From positions 1 through 12,237 of the forward strand of contig CASBRC010000159.1 in NCBI GenBank assembly GCA_949128015.1: a stretch of 12,237 bases of DNA, in the 5' to 3' direction. This stretch comes from Synechococcales cyanobacterium PMM_0003. Its GTDB lineage: Bacteria > Cyanobacteriota > Cyanobacteriia > Pseudanabaenales > Pseudanabaenaceae. The translations under genes and the position numbers were made by a program. The notes beneath the pieces were generated by a model. That model saw only the letters and a program-made list of their open reading frames with translations, was not told the origin of the DNA and made no database searches. The stretch's first letter is position 1, and every line of letters begins with the position of its first letter. Positions 1-6,988 of the stretch are shown piece after piece.

Positions 1-669
1 CCTCGTTATTGGATTGATGAGACAGAAGCTAGACAATCTCTACTTGGTAAAAAAGTAGCTGATGTTGGGCAAAAGTTGGATTATCAGCAGTATCGTTTAG
101 GTTTTAGAGATATTGCTAGAAATACTGATATTCGGACGATGATCGCAACGATAGTGCCTAAAAATATACTTGCAGGTAATACTCTGATTGTTTCGCAGCA
201 ATTCCAAAATCCAAAAGAATTATTGTTTTTAGTTTCGCTTCTAGATAGCTTTCTATTCGATTTTATGATTCGTCAAAAAGTTACTGCTCACTGCAATATG
301 TTCTATGTCTACTCAACGCCAGTCCCCCGACTCCAACAAAGCGACAAATGGTTTACCCAAATCGTAGAACGCGCCGCAAGATTAATTTGCACCACCCCAG
401 AATTTGACGACCTCGCTCAAGAAATAGGATTAAAACCACTCTCTCCCGCCCAGAAATATCCAGACGATGAAAAGAGCAAATATGGAGCGATCAACGAAAT
501 TCATCGCGCCAAACTCCGCGCCGAACTAGACGGCATCATCGCCCATATTTACGGACTCACCGAAATCGAATTTGCCCATATCTTGAGTACATTCCCCATC
601 GTCGCCAATCCAGTCAAACTCAACGCCCTCAACGCCTATCGCGATGTTCGTACAGGACTGATTAAATAA
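1..669 (+). CDS. Eco57I/type IIG-like restriction-modification protein, C-terminal part (5' truncated by window)
   Basis: The frame is open from base 1 without a start, so this is the last 222 codons of a larger gene; the TTG at 76 is internal. The opening residues PRYWIDE, then YRLGFRDIARNTD, RTMIATIVP and FYVYSTPVPRL match, as I know the family, the C-terminal target-recognition region of large Eco57I/type IIG and BREX PglX-like N6-adenine methyltransferases. These modify adenine in DNA and often carry a nuclease on the same chain. The methylase motifs (SAM-binding, NPPY) and any nuclease domain would lie upstream and are not visible. The tail (about residues 120-222) is a helical segment containing LRAELDGIIAHIYGLT. 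The stop lies 2 nt before the ATPase gene, which suggests one transcript. It could be a solitary methylase rather than a full restriction enzyme; the window cannot decide. Confidence 0.75.
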   Translation, partial: PRYWIDETEARQSLLGKKVADVGQKLDYQQYRLGFRDIARNTDIRTMIATIVPKNILAGNTLIVSQQFQNPKELLFLVSLLDSFLFDFMIRQKVTAHCNMFYVYSTPVPRLQQSDKWFTQIVERAARLICTTPEFDDLAQEIGLKPLSPAQKYPDDEKSKYGAINEIHRAKLRAELDGIIAHIYGLTEIEFAHILSTFPIVANPVKLNALNAYRDVRTGLIK

Positions 670-671
670 CC

Positions 672-1847
672 ATGCTGAAATCTATTCAAATCAAAAATTT
701 TAAAGCGATCCGTAATAGCAAAGCAATTCGCCTAACACCATTAACCGTTTTTATCGGCAACAATGGCTCTGGCAAAAGCAGCATTATCGAAGCACTAGAA
801 ACTTACAAAATCATCATCGAGTCGGGCTTAGACGAAGCGATGCGTCCGTGGCGAGGCTTTGAATACGTTCGTAACCAAGCAGTAACCCATACACAAATTT
901 CTAACATTGATCGCGCCTACGAATCTAATCCCACAGAATTTAATCTTCTATGGCAAAAATATCGCGCCACAATGAGCATAACAACTGAGACTGGCGGAAA
1001 TGAACTTTTTATTCAAAAAGAGAACATACAAATCCGAAATCAACTAGGTCTATCTGCCAATCGTTCTAGTAATGGTGATGCTTCATATTTTTCTTTAGAT
1101 GAAGAGGATATAAGTCACATATCCCTGCACCTACCAGATGACATATCCTGCGTTTCATCTTTCGCTGACAGTGAATTAAATATAGACCTGTATGCAAATA
1201 TCACCCGTTGGCAATTCCTAAACCTCAACCCTTACTTGATGGTGAATCCATCACCACAAAAGCGATCGGGCGGTCAAATCCACCTAGTAAAAGATGGATC
1301 TAATATCGCTGAATATCTTTTAAGTATCTATGCTCAAGATCCTTCTGCATTCATGGGAATTGTGGAAGCATTGCAATATGTCTTACCCTATGCACTCGAT
1401 CTACAACCAAAAATTACATCAGAACTAGAAAGAAGCGTTTACCTACAACTCACCGAAGCAGACTTTAAAGTTCCCAGTTGGTTGCTTTCCACAGGTACTT
1501 TACGAATATTAGCCCTATTAGCCATTCTGCGACATCCTAACCCACCACCCTTAATCGTGATCGAAGAAATCGAAAATGGTCTCGACCCACGTACCATCCA
1601 TCTTCTTGTTAACGAAATTCGTAATGTCGTTGAATCAGGAACATCGCAAATTATTATTACCACTCACTCCCCATACTTACTTGATTTACTAAGCCTATCT
1701 CATATAGTTATGGTTGAGCGAGACAGCCAAGGACAACCAACCTTTACCCGTCCTGCCAACCAAAAATCTCTTCAAGAATGGACTGAGCAATTTAGCCTCG
1801 GCAAACTCTACACAATGGGAAGATTAAATCAGGAGGAAGCACTTTGA
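672..1847 (+). CDS. AAA family ATPase, SMC/RecF/OLD-like (AAA_15/AAA_21 type)
   Basis: A 391-residue ATPase. The N-terminus (LKSIQIKNFKAIRN) is the usual first strand of SMC/RecF-like ATPases. Walker A is GNNGSGKS at residues 29-36, and an ABC-like signature region (LLSTGTLRILALL) is at 271-283. Walker B with double acidic residues (LIVIEEIENGLDP, E298/E299) is at 294-306, and the switch histidine (TTHSPYLLD) is at about 330-338. The middle (about 60-260) is variable and lacks the long coiled coil of true SMC proteins. There is no TOPRIM domain on this chain; the next gene appears to supply it. ATG 672 follows the restriction-modification stop by 2 nt without a clear ribosome site, so translation is probably coupled. 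Known ATPases of this class in RloA, PARIS AriA and OLD systems act in phage defence. Defence is inferred from family and context. Confidence 0.85.
   Translation: MLKSIQIKNFKAIRNSKAIRLTPLTVFIGNNGSGKSSIIEALETYKIIIESGLDEAMRPWRGFEYVRNQAVTHTQISNIDRAYESNPTEFNLLWQKYRATMSITTETGGNELFIQKENIQIRNQLGLSANRSSNGDASYFSLDEEDISHISLHLPDDISCVSSFADSELNIDLYANITRWQFLNLNPYLMVNPSPQKRSGGQIHLVKDGSNIAEYLLSIYAQDPSAFMGIVEALQYVLPYALDLQPKITSELERSVYLQLTEADFKVPSWLLSTGTLRILALLAILRHPNPPPLIVIEEIENGLDPRTIHLLVNEIRNVVESGTSQIIITTHSPYLLDLLSLSHIVMVERDSQGQPTFTRPANQKSLQEWTEQFSLGKLYTMGRLNQEEAL
1831..1836 (+). promoter_or_regulatory. Ribosome binding site that fixes a TTG start
   Basis: A full AGGAGG lies inside the end of the ATPase gene, 7 nt before TTG 1844. 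The first in-frame ATG (1856) is 19 nt away, too far for this site, so TTG is the better start. Confidence 0.7.
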
Positions 1848-2431
1848 ATGTAGGGATGATTTTTGAATGTGGTCCTCAAGGAGCAGACAAAAAAGTATGC
1901 GAATATTTTGCCCGTCAGATTCAATCAGACATTAAGATTACAAGTCTCACTCTGGACAATAAACCTAATCTAATCGCCAATTGTGGCAATGCTGCGGCGC
2001 AATTAATCAAACAAGGCTGCGATCGCATTTTGATTATCTGGGATCTCTATCCAGCGTGGAGAGAGAAAGGACAAAAGCCCTGTCGCAAAGAAGATCGCTT
2101 AAACATTCTCAACTCCTTAAAAAACGCTGAAGTAACTTCACCAAATGTTTACCTAATCTGCATCGATCCAGAACTCGAAGAATGGTTTTTGTACGATTTA
2201 GCAGCCCTCTCATCTATCCTATCAACCCCTTCTCATCCTGTAGATATCAGAAAGTCACCTAATGGAGGAACCAATCCCAAAAAAGCACTAACAAAAATTT
2301 TCAAAGAAAATACTGGCAGACTATACAATGACCTCATCCATGCAGAATCGATCGCTAAAAAAATATCTAAATTTGATAAAATCAGCAAAAAGTGTTCATC
2401 CTTTGCCCGCTTCATCCAAAAAATTACTTGA
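1844..2431 (+). CDS. DUF4276/RloB-like TOPRIM-type protein, partner of the upstream ATPase
   Basis: A 195-residue protein starting at TTG, whose start overlaps the ATPase stop as TTGA. The features fit the DUF4276/RloB group of small TOPRIM-like proteins. An N-terminal acidic motif (IFECGPQGADKK, E8) is followed by a hydrophobic strand ending in an aspartate (RILIIWDLYP, D67). Next comes the block ELEEWFLYD at 110-118, which resembles the ExEAWLLAD block of this group. A C-terminal SSFARFIQKI (185-194) matches the usual SFxxF ending. In the family, the E and the DxD motif bind metal for a nuclease reaction. Here the second position of DxD is Tyr (D67-L-Y69), so activity is uncertain. The overlap with the ATPase gene argues that the two proteins work as a pair. 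The family assignment is from memory of motifs, not a search. Confidence 0.65.
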   Translation: MNVGMIFECGPQGADKKVCEYFARQIQSDIKITSLTLDNKPNLIANCGNAAAQLIKQGCDRILIIWDLYPAWREKGQKPCRKEDRLNILNSLKNAEVTSPNVYLICIDPELEEWFLYDLAALSSILSTPSHPVDIRKSPNGGTNPKKALTKIFKENTGRLYNDLIHAESIAKKISKFDKISKKCSSFARFIQKIT

Positions 2432-2647
2432 TTATTGCCTATCCTCAAAGCAAAATGCTGGGTTGTCGCCGTGACCAAACGTTTAAATGGCGACGGATTC
2501 CTGATTACCGCCTATCAAACCGATGCAATCAAATAAGGTGTAGTCAGGATCGAGATTTTGCAAGCCTCTAAACGCATCGACAACCCACAGGCGATCGAAT
2601 ACATGATTAGTCAATCAGCTTCGAGAACTAACATGGCTTTTCTGTGA
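2432..2647 (+). pseudogene. Degraded reading frame, possibly the end of a small toxin-like protein
   Basis: Directly after the TOPRIM stop, and in the same frame, is an open stretch without a good start (2432-2533). It encodes CWVVAVTKRLNGDGFLITAY followed by QTDAIK, then TAA at 2534-2536. The pattern VVxVTxxLxxxxFxITAYxTDxIK is one I recognise from the C-terminus of small cyanobacterial proteins of unknown function (possibly barnase/RelE-fold). Those proteins usually continue with a short tail after IK. Beyond the TAA the same frame stays open for 36 codons to TGA 2645-2647, with protein-like content (RIEILQASKRIDNPQAIEYM). I read this as a gene remnant that lost its front and gained a stop. 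It could be chance: there is no start, and the second half may be unrelated. Confidence 0.4.
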
Positions 2648-2672
2648 TTATCCTACTTGTCTTAGTATAGAT

Positions 2673-2702
2673 TTGACCTACTGTGTTAAATTAGTATATA
2701 AA
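2673..2702 (+). promoter_or_regulatory. Putative sigma70-type promoter for the GH10-like gene
   Basis: TTGACC (2673-2678) is followed by TATATA at 2695-2700 (16-nt spacer) or TATAAA at 2697-2702 (18-nt spacer). Transcription would start at about 2707-2710, inside the left arm of the adjacent terminator hairpin. The new transcript would therefore lack a complete stem. The next gene on this strand starts at 2808. Confidence 0.45.
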
Positions 2703-2727
2703 GCCGTCCTTCATAGGACGGCTTTTT
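2701..2727 (+). terminator. Rho-independent terminator of the restriction/ATPase/TOPRIM operon
   Basis: A perfect 10-bp stem, AAGCCGTCCT (2701-2710) with AGGACGGCTT (2715-2724), has a TCAT loop and continues into TTT. It is the first strong hairpin after the operon on this strand. Confidence 0.8.
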
Positions 2728-2807
2728 AAACACAATTTTTCGACAAGCTTACAAAAAAATGAAGCCTAAATGTGAGGAGTCAGAGCTGACCTAGCTCGTT
2801 AGTAATT

Positions 2808-4076
2808 ATGGGGAAAATTAAGTCTATATCTTGGCAAGCGCGTCTTCGTTTCTTGGTTTTAACATTTTTGGGATTTGCGATCGCAATGATGATCAATTTC
2901 CCTTTTTTGGCTTTAGCTCAGACAACTAACAGTAATACTGCTAGCAACACGATTGATCAATCAACGCCAACTACTCAACCCACGATCAGACCCTCGAATG
3001 GCAGTGAATTGCGCGGCATCTGGTTAACTAATGTTGATAGTAATGTTTTATTTTCTGCACAGAGTCTTGAAAGGGCGATTAAAAGATTAAAGCGTTTAAA
3101 ATTTAACACGCTATATCCAACAGTTTGGAATGGGGGATACACTCTCTACCCTAGTAAAGTTGCCGAAAAAAGTTTTGGGATACCTGTCTATCCTATACCT
3201 GAGCTTCAAAAACGAGACATGCTTGCCGAAGCAATCAAGTTTGGTCACGAGCAAGATTTTGCAGTAATCCCATGGTTTGAGTATGGCTTAATGACTGAGG
3301 AAGGCTCAGAATTAATGCAATTACATCCCGAATGGATCACTAAGCGCCGAGATGGCTCGCATGTTTTTTTGCATGGAGAAAAAGATCAGCATCGTCTTGC
3401 TTGGCTCAATCCCACCCATCCTGAAGTCCAAAAGTTGCTGACGGATTTAATCGTAGAAGTTGTCACGAAATATGATGTTGATGGCATTCAACTTGACGAT
3501 CATTTTGGTATGCCTGTAGAACTTGGCTATGATGATTACACGATCGCTTTGTATAAAAAATCCCATTTTGGCAGGCTTCCACCAGAAGATTTTAAAGATC
3601 CTGAATGGATGCGCTGGCGAGCAAAAACAGTTACAAATTTAATGAGGAAAATCGCTAAATCTGTTAGAGAAATTAAGCCTAATTGCTTAATTTCTTTATC
3701 TCCTAACCCAAAAGAATTTTCTTATGTTAAGTACCTACAAGATTGGTATAACTGGGTTTATTTAGGATTTATTGATGAGTTGATTGTGCAGGTATACCGA
3801 GATGATATTGACAATTTTACAAGGGAGTTATCACGCCCAGAATTACAGGAGATTCGTCAAAAAATCCCTGTAGCGATCGGGATTTTAACTGGCTTGAGAG
3901 TTCAAAATGTCGATATGCGACAAATCAAAGGTCAAGTCAGAGTTGCTCGTGAACTTACACTTGACGGCTTTTCATTCTTCTTTTACGAAACATTAGGCAA
4001 TCGCGATGCTTCGTTTGAGACGCTCTTCTTTACACCTGCAACTCGTCCAGATTTAAGAAATATAGCCTCTAATTAA
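2808..4076 (+). CDS. Secreted glycoside hydrolase family 10-like protein (GHL10/DUF187)
   Basis: A 422-residue protein. It has a basic N-terminus, a hydrophobic core at about 14-34 and a likely signal-peptidase site ALA|Q after residue 37. A Thr/Ser/Asn-rich linker (38-65) follows. The body starts with ELRGIWLTNVDS (67-78), the hallmark of the GHL10 (PF02638, YngK-like) family. It continues with YPTVWNGGYTLYPS (103-116), DGIQLDDHFG (225-234), SLSPNP (296-301) and QVYRDD (328-333), as expected for a TIM barrel with acidic residues at strand ends. The family is thought to act on cell-wall or extracellular polysaccharide; the substrate is not known and cannot be read here. There is an in-frame stop (TGA 2787) and no upstream ATG, so ATG 2808 is the start, although no ribosome site is close. 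It is transcribed alone and ends in a hairpin terminator. Confidence 0.85.
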   Translation: MGKIKSISWQARLRFLVLTFLGFAIAMMINFPFLALAQTTNSNTASNTIDQSTPTTQPTIRPSNGSELRGIWLTNVDSNVLFSAQSLERAIKRLKRLKFNTLYPTVWNGGYTLYPSKVAEKSFGIPVYPIPELQKRDMLAEAIKFGHEQDFAVIPWFEYGLMTEEGSELMQLHPEWITKRRDGSHVFLHGEKDQHRLAWLNPTHPEVQKLLTDLIVEVVTKYDVDGIQLDDHFGMPVELGYDDYTIALYKKSHFGRLPPEDFKDPEWMRWRAKTVTNLMRKIAKSVREIKPNCLISLSPNPKEFSYVKYLQDWYNWVYLGFIDELIVQVYRDDIDNFTRELSRPELQEIRQKIPVAIGILTGLRVQNVDMRQIKGQVRVARELTLDGFSFFFYETLGNRDASFETLFFTPATRPDLRNIASN

Positions 4077-4114
4077 AAAGATGTAGTGCAGGCACAGCCT
4101 GCACTACATCTTTT
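4076..4114. terminator. Bidirectional terminator between convergent genes
   Basis: A perfect 18-bp inverted repeat (AAAAGATGTAGTGCAGGC at 4076-4093 and its complement at 4097-4114, loop ACA). It has A-runs on the left and T-runs on the right, so it works in both directions. It starts at the last base of the GH10-like stop codon and lies 24 nt from the FKBP stop. Confidence 0.85.
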
Positions 4115-4138
4115 ACATCTTTTTGGTTTTACTGCGAC

Positions 4139-4657
4139 TTAAGAAATACGCAACAGCTCAACATCAAAAATCAAGGTGGCATTTGCAGGAATAACTCCGC
4201 CTGCCCCACGAGCGCCGTAGCCAAGATCGGGAGGAATAATCAAGGTGTAGCGATCGCCAACACGCATAATCGATAAACCTTCATCCCAGCCCTTGATCAC
4301 TTCTCCAACGCCAAGCTTGAACGAAAAAGGACTATTGCGATCGCGAGAACTATCGAACTTAGTTCCGTCTTCGAGTGTACCTGTGTAATGCACGATAACG
4401 GTATCGCCTTTCTTCGGTGTCGCACCCGTACCCGCTGTGATCACTTTATATTTAAGCCCAGTGCCAGTGTCTTTGATTTCGGAATCACTCATATTAATTA
4501 AAGGTGCTTCTGCTATTTTTACTTCTGTTTGATTTGGTACACCTGTAGATGGCGCACCACTGCTAGCAACTGCTGGCTGTCCGCCTGTAATTTGAGCAAC
4601 TACAATGATCAGTACAGCAACTGCCATAATGCCAAAGCTAATCAAAATTCCTTTCAA
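4139..4657 (-). CDS. FKBP-type peptidyl-prolyl cis-trans isomerase, membrane-anchored
   Basis: Catalyses cis-trans isomerisation of proline peptide bonds, here probably on the periplasmic or thylakoid-lumen side. The frame can be extended to a TTG at 4672, but a good ribosome site (GGAGAG) sits 7 nt before the next TTG at 4657. I use that start, giving 172 residues. A hydrophobic segment (about residues 3-22, [20 protein letters not shown]) is a signal anchor and is followed by a flexible Ala/Ser/Pro-rich linker. The FKBP domain covers about the last 100 residues: [41 protein letters not shown] and [14 protein letters not shown]. The usual active-site positions (Y of HYTG, FD, VI-W, Y of LGYG, F near the end) are all present. 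The gene lies downstream of tRNA-Phe on the same strand, separated by that gene's terminator. Confidence 0.92.
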   Translation of the reverse strand: MKGILISFGIMAVAVLIIVVAQITGGQPAVASSGAPSTGVPNQTEVKIAEAPLINMSDSEIKDTGTGLKYKVITAGTGATPKKGDTVIVHYTGTLEDGTKFDSSRDRNSPFSFKLGVGEVIKGWDEGLSIMRVGDRYTLIIPPDLGYGARGAGGVIPANATLIFDVELLRIS

Positions 4658-4664
4658 GGCTATA

Positions 4665-4670
4665 CTCTCC
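4665..4670 (-). promoter_or_regulatory. Ribosome binding site that decides the FKBP start
   Basis: On the - strand this reads GGAGAG, 7 nt before TTG 4657. The alternative TTG at 4672 overlaps this site and has no ribosome site of its own. Confidence 0.6.
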
Positions 4671-4726
4671 AATCAATTAAGTGATGACTTCGCTTTTGGA
4701 ATCTTACAGCGCTTTGGGGTGAAAAA

Positions 4727-4753
4727 GAAAGAGGTCGCATTGCGACCTCTTTC
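4727..4753 (-). terminator. Terminator of the tRNA-Phe gene
   Basis: A perfect 12-bp stem (GAAAGAGGTCGC at 4727-4738, complement at 4742-4753) with a 3-nt loop. On the - strand it runs into CTTTTTC-type sequence (T-run from 4726 down). It lies 18 nt after the tRNA 3' end. Confidence 0.8.
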
Positions 4754-4770
4754 CAATTTTTCGATAATGA

Positions 4771-4843
4771 TGCCAGGAACGAGATTTGAACTCGTGACAC
4801 GTGGATTTTCAGTCCACTGCTCTACCAACTGAGCTATCCCGGC
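4771..4843 (-). tRNA. trnF: tRNA-Phe (GAA)
   Basis: A 73-nt cloverleaf on the - strand. The acceptor stem GCCGGGA pairs with TCCTGGC (one G-T pair) and the discriminator is A (4771). The D arm contains AGCTCAGTTGGTAGAGC. The anticodon loop CTGAAAA has anticodon GAA (complement of 4808-4810), and the T arm is of the type GTTCAAATC. CCA is not encoded (TCA follows), as is common in cyanobacteria. A promoter-like pair lies just upstream and a strong hairpin just downstream, so it is an independent unit. Confidence 0.97.
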
Positions 4844-4868
4844 GTTGTGCGTTTTTTGCGCTTTATTA

Positions 4869-4897
4869 AGATAACACTGAAGGGGATTTTTAAGCAA
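4869..4897 (-). promoter_or_regulatory. Putative promoter of tRNA-Phe
   Basis: On the - strand, TTGCTT (4897-4892) and TTATCT (4874-4869) are separated by exactly 17 nt. This predicts a start near 4862, about 19 nt before the mature tRNA 5' end. Confidence 0.5.
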
Positions 4898-5095
4898 TAA
4901 AATTTTAATTTTTTTTCTAGGCTCTATAGCTACACCCCAGAATAAGCAAGCGAAAGGATTTTTTGTTTTTTTAGACACTGCAATATTAGGCAAACTCAAT
5001 CATAATGAGTGTCTGGGGAAAAGAGTTAAAGATGTCTAGCTAGATGTCTTCACTATATGAATTCTTCATTATTTGTTACAAATGAGTTTAACTGA

Positions 5096-6226
5096 ATGAT
5101 CAACGGGGTTAAAAAGTCAGATTTTATCCTGACTCCTTATATGCAGAGCAATAACTTTGCCGCAACTTATCAAATTCTCAATACACTTATTCCCTATTTT
5201 CTGCTGTGGTTCTTAGCGGTTAAGGCTGTGGCGATCTCGTTTTGGCTGCTACTGCCCATCATGGTGTTAATGACCCTCTTTTTGGCGCGTTGTTTTTCTT
5301 TAATGCATGATTGCGGACATTACTCACTGTTTAGCTCTAAAAAAGTGAACCGTGGTATTGGTTTTCTGCTCGGTGTGGTTAACGCAATTCCCCAATACCC
5401 TTGGTCAAGAGGTCATGCCTATCACCACAAAACCAATGGCGACTGGGAGCGATATCGTGGACCATCTGGACTTGCCTCGACAGAGGAGTTCGCGAAACTT
5501 AGTCCATCGGCTCAACGGCGCTATGAATTGATAAGACACCCATTGATGCTTCTTCCTGGTGGTTTCTTTTACTTAGCGATTAAGCCAAGACTTACTTTAA
5601 TCATCGGAACATTTAGGTTTATATCCTATTTGTTAAATTCGCTGAACCGAAATACAGGTAAGAGTTTCTCAGAAATTGTTACTTCCTATGACTCTAGAGA
5701 TTGGTATACATGGCAGCAGTTTTGGGATTTACTTTTCAACAATATTTGTGTGATTACTAGCTGGATTTTCTTTAGCAAGTTACTGGGAGTCGGCTTTTTC
5801 TTGGGTATTTATGGGATTACGCTAACTGGTGCAGCCGCCATTTTTATCTGTGTGTTCTTTGTGCAGCATAATTTTGAGGGTTCTTATGCGCATAAAACAG
5901 AGGGATGGGATTATTTGCATGGGGCGATCGCAGGCAGTAGTTATCTAAAGTTGCCAGCGATTTTAAATTGGTTTTCCGCCGACATTGGCTACCACAACAT
6001 TCATCATTTATCTGAGCGTATTCCCAATTACCATCTCAGGGCTTGTCATCTGGACAATATTCATTTACTTGCAGATGTAAAAACGTTACGAATTTTTGAT
6101 ATTCCTAATTGCTTTAAATTTATTCTTTGGGATGCTAACTCGAATAGCCTTGTATCGATCGCAACATTTCGAGAAAATATTGCGATCGCCTGTATTGAAA
6201 AAACTCTAGCCAAAGTAAGTAGATAG
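5096..6226 (+). CDS. Membrane fatty acid desaturase (FADS family, omega-6/COG3239-like)
   Basis: Introduces a double bond into a membrane-lipid acyl chain using a di-iron centre and, in cyanobacteria, ferredoxin electrons. All three histidine boxes are present: HDCGH at 71-75, HAYHH at 107-111 and HNIHH at 300-304. An extra QH-type site lies at 257-258. Hydrophobic spans occur at about 28-65, 84-99, 151-180 and 216-258, as expected for a four-helix desaturase embedded in the membrane. The stretch after box three (LSERIPNYHLRACH) resembles the HLxxRIPNYxL of bacterial omega-6-like enzymes rather than DesC-type delta-9 enzymes (HNNHH). Regiospecificity cannot be read from the sequence. An in-frame TGA sits directly before ATG 5096, so this is the most upstream start; no good ribosome site is seen. 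It is monocistronic and ends at two hairpins. Confidence 0.88.
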   Translation: MINGVKKSDFILTPYMQSNNFAATYQILNTLIPYFLLWFLAVKAVAISFWLLLPIMVLMTLFLARCFSLMHDCGHYSLFSSKKVNRGIGFLLGVVNAIPQYPWSRGHAYHHKTNGDWERYRGPSGLASTEEFAKLSPSAQRRYELIRHPLMLLPGGFFYLAIKPRLTLIIGTFRFISYLLNSLNRNTGKSFSEIVTSYDSRDWYTWQQFWDLLFNNICVITSWIFFSKLLGVGFFLGIYGITLTGAAAIFICVFFVQHNFEGSYAHKTEGWDYLHGAIAGSSYLKLPAILNWFSADIGYHNIHHLSERIPNYHLRACHLDNIHLLADVKTLRIFDIPNCFKFILWDANSNSLVSIATFRENIAIACIEKTLAKVSR

Positions 6227-6243
6227 GCGCAAATCCAAACCCC

Positions 6244-6294
6244 AAAAAGTTGTGGCGGACGCTGCGCGTCCGCTACAACTTTTTAGTTTTTTTT
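6244..6294 (+). terminator. Rho-independent terminator of the desaturase gene
   Basis: A 19-bp stem (6244-6262 with 6266-6284, one G-T wobble at 6254/6274) has the GC-rich core GCGGACGC-TGC-GCGTCCGC. The right arm ends in TTTTT and is followed by T8 at 6287-6294. The AAAAA start of the left arm gives weaker function on the other strand. Confidence 0.85.
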
Positions 6295-6300
6295 ACCTAC

Positions 6301-6359
6301 TGTCAAAACCAAAAGGGAGAGTCGGCGCTTAGCGCCGACTCTCCCTTTTGGTTTTGACA
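6301..6359. repeat. Perfect 28-bp inverted repeat, probable terminator for the DUF218 gene
   Basis: Bases 6301-6328 are the exact reverse complement of 6332-6359, with a TTA loop. The core GGCGCTTAGCGCC (6324-6336) belongs to the palindrome family seen again at 7667 and 8574. The right arm ends directly next to the stop codon of the DUF218 gene (6360-6362). The stem is much longer than a terminator needs and has no clear T-run after it on the - strand, so it may be a dispersed palindromic element used as a 3' end structure. Confidence 0.75.
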
Positions 6360-6980
6360 CTATGAGCCAGTGACTAGCCAAAAAACCGATCGCAATCCAT
6401 CGCGCAGAGCTTTAGTAGGATTTTCAGATTTGATTTCTGAAGGAATTGTCACAGGATACATCTCAATACCCCGACTACCTAAAACGATTTTGCCAATCAC
6501 AAGGGCGCGGGGCATATGAAACTCGGAAGTAATTACATACACATGCGTAATTTTACGCTTCTGAAGCTCCGTCACCATAATCGTAAAGTTGGTAACCGTA
6601 TCGACGGCGCGATAATCTAAGTGAATGCGATCGCGGGAAACTCCTGCCCGATCAAATACATATTGAGCGTACTCCTCTGGACTACCTGAAGAAACAAAGA
6701 TCGGCAGTTGAGGATGTTCTAAGGCAAATTGAGCCGCAAATTTTTCGCGGGTAGGAGAGCCACCCAAGACAAGGATCGCCTGTGGCTCTCTAGTCGATGG
6801 GCTGGGGCTAATTGGCGGAAAACATGGTATTCCAAAGATCATGCAACCAGAACCAACCAACCCTGATAAAGCTGTCATAGAACTTATTCTGGGTAAAGGG
6901 TTAATCATTATCATTCTTGTGTTGCAAACCAGCAAAATATTATCTGCATGATGGATCAATGTGCAACATGATATTTCCAT
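6360..6980 (-). CDS. DUF218/YdcF-ElyC-SanA family protein
   Basis: The DUF218 fold is visible from about residue 66: QAILVLGGSPTRE (67-79), LPIFVSSGSPEEYAQ (92-106), RAVDTVTNFT (124-133) and HVYVITSEFHMPRA (146-159). These are the usual nucleotide-like binding loop, the D-T-x-x-N motif and the H-MPRA motif. The family includes SanA and ElyC, which affect the cell envelope, and YdcF, which binds SAM; the exact function here is unknown. The start is uncertain. ATG 6980 lies 35 nt after the recR stop, whereas ATG 6914 or 6908 would start MIMINPLP, just before a hydrophobic stretch (about 33-50) that could be a signal or anchor. The first 22 residues are Cys/His-rich and look less convincing. The same strand and short gap suggest co-transcription with recR. 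Confidence 0.75.
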   Translation of the reverse strand: MEISCCTLIHHADNILLVCNTRMIMINPLPRISSMTALSGLVGSGCMIFGIPCFPPISPSPSTREPQAILVLGGSPTREKFAAQFALEHPQLPIFVSSGSPEEYAQYVFDRAGVSRDRIHLDYRAVDTVTNFTIMVTELQKRKITHVYVITSEFHMPRALVIGKIVLGSRGIEMYPVTIPSEIKSENPTKALRDGLRSVFWLVTGS

Positions 6981-6988
6981 CTGTTTCT

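Noticed and set aside
1439..1663. Antisense open frame inside the ATPase gene
   Set aside because: It is a shadow of the conserved Walker B region, without its own start signals.
4605..4999. Open frames on both strands across the tRNA-Phe gene
   Set aside because: They translate the tRNA and its terminator; the peptide IAQLVEQWTENPRVTSSNLV is the typical false product of tRNA sequence.
5031..5049. GATGTC-TAGCTA-GATGTC direct repeat upstream of the desaturase gene, considered as an operator
   Set aside because: It is short, contains a simple TCTAGCTAGA palindrome, and no promoter can be placed near it with confidence.
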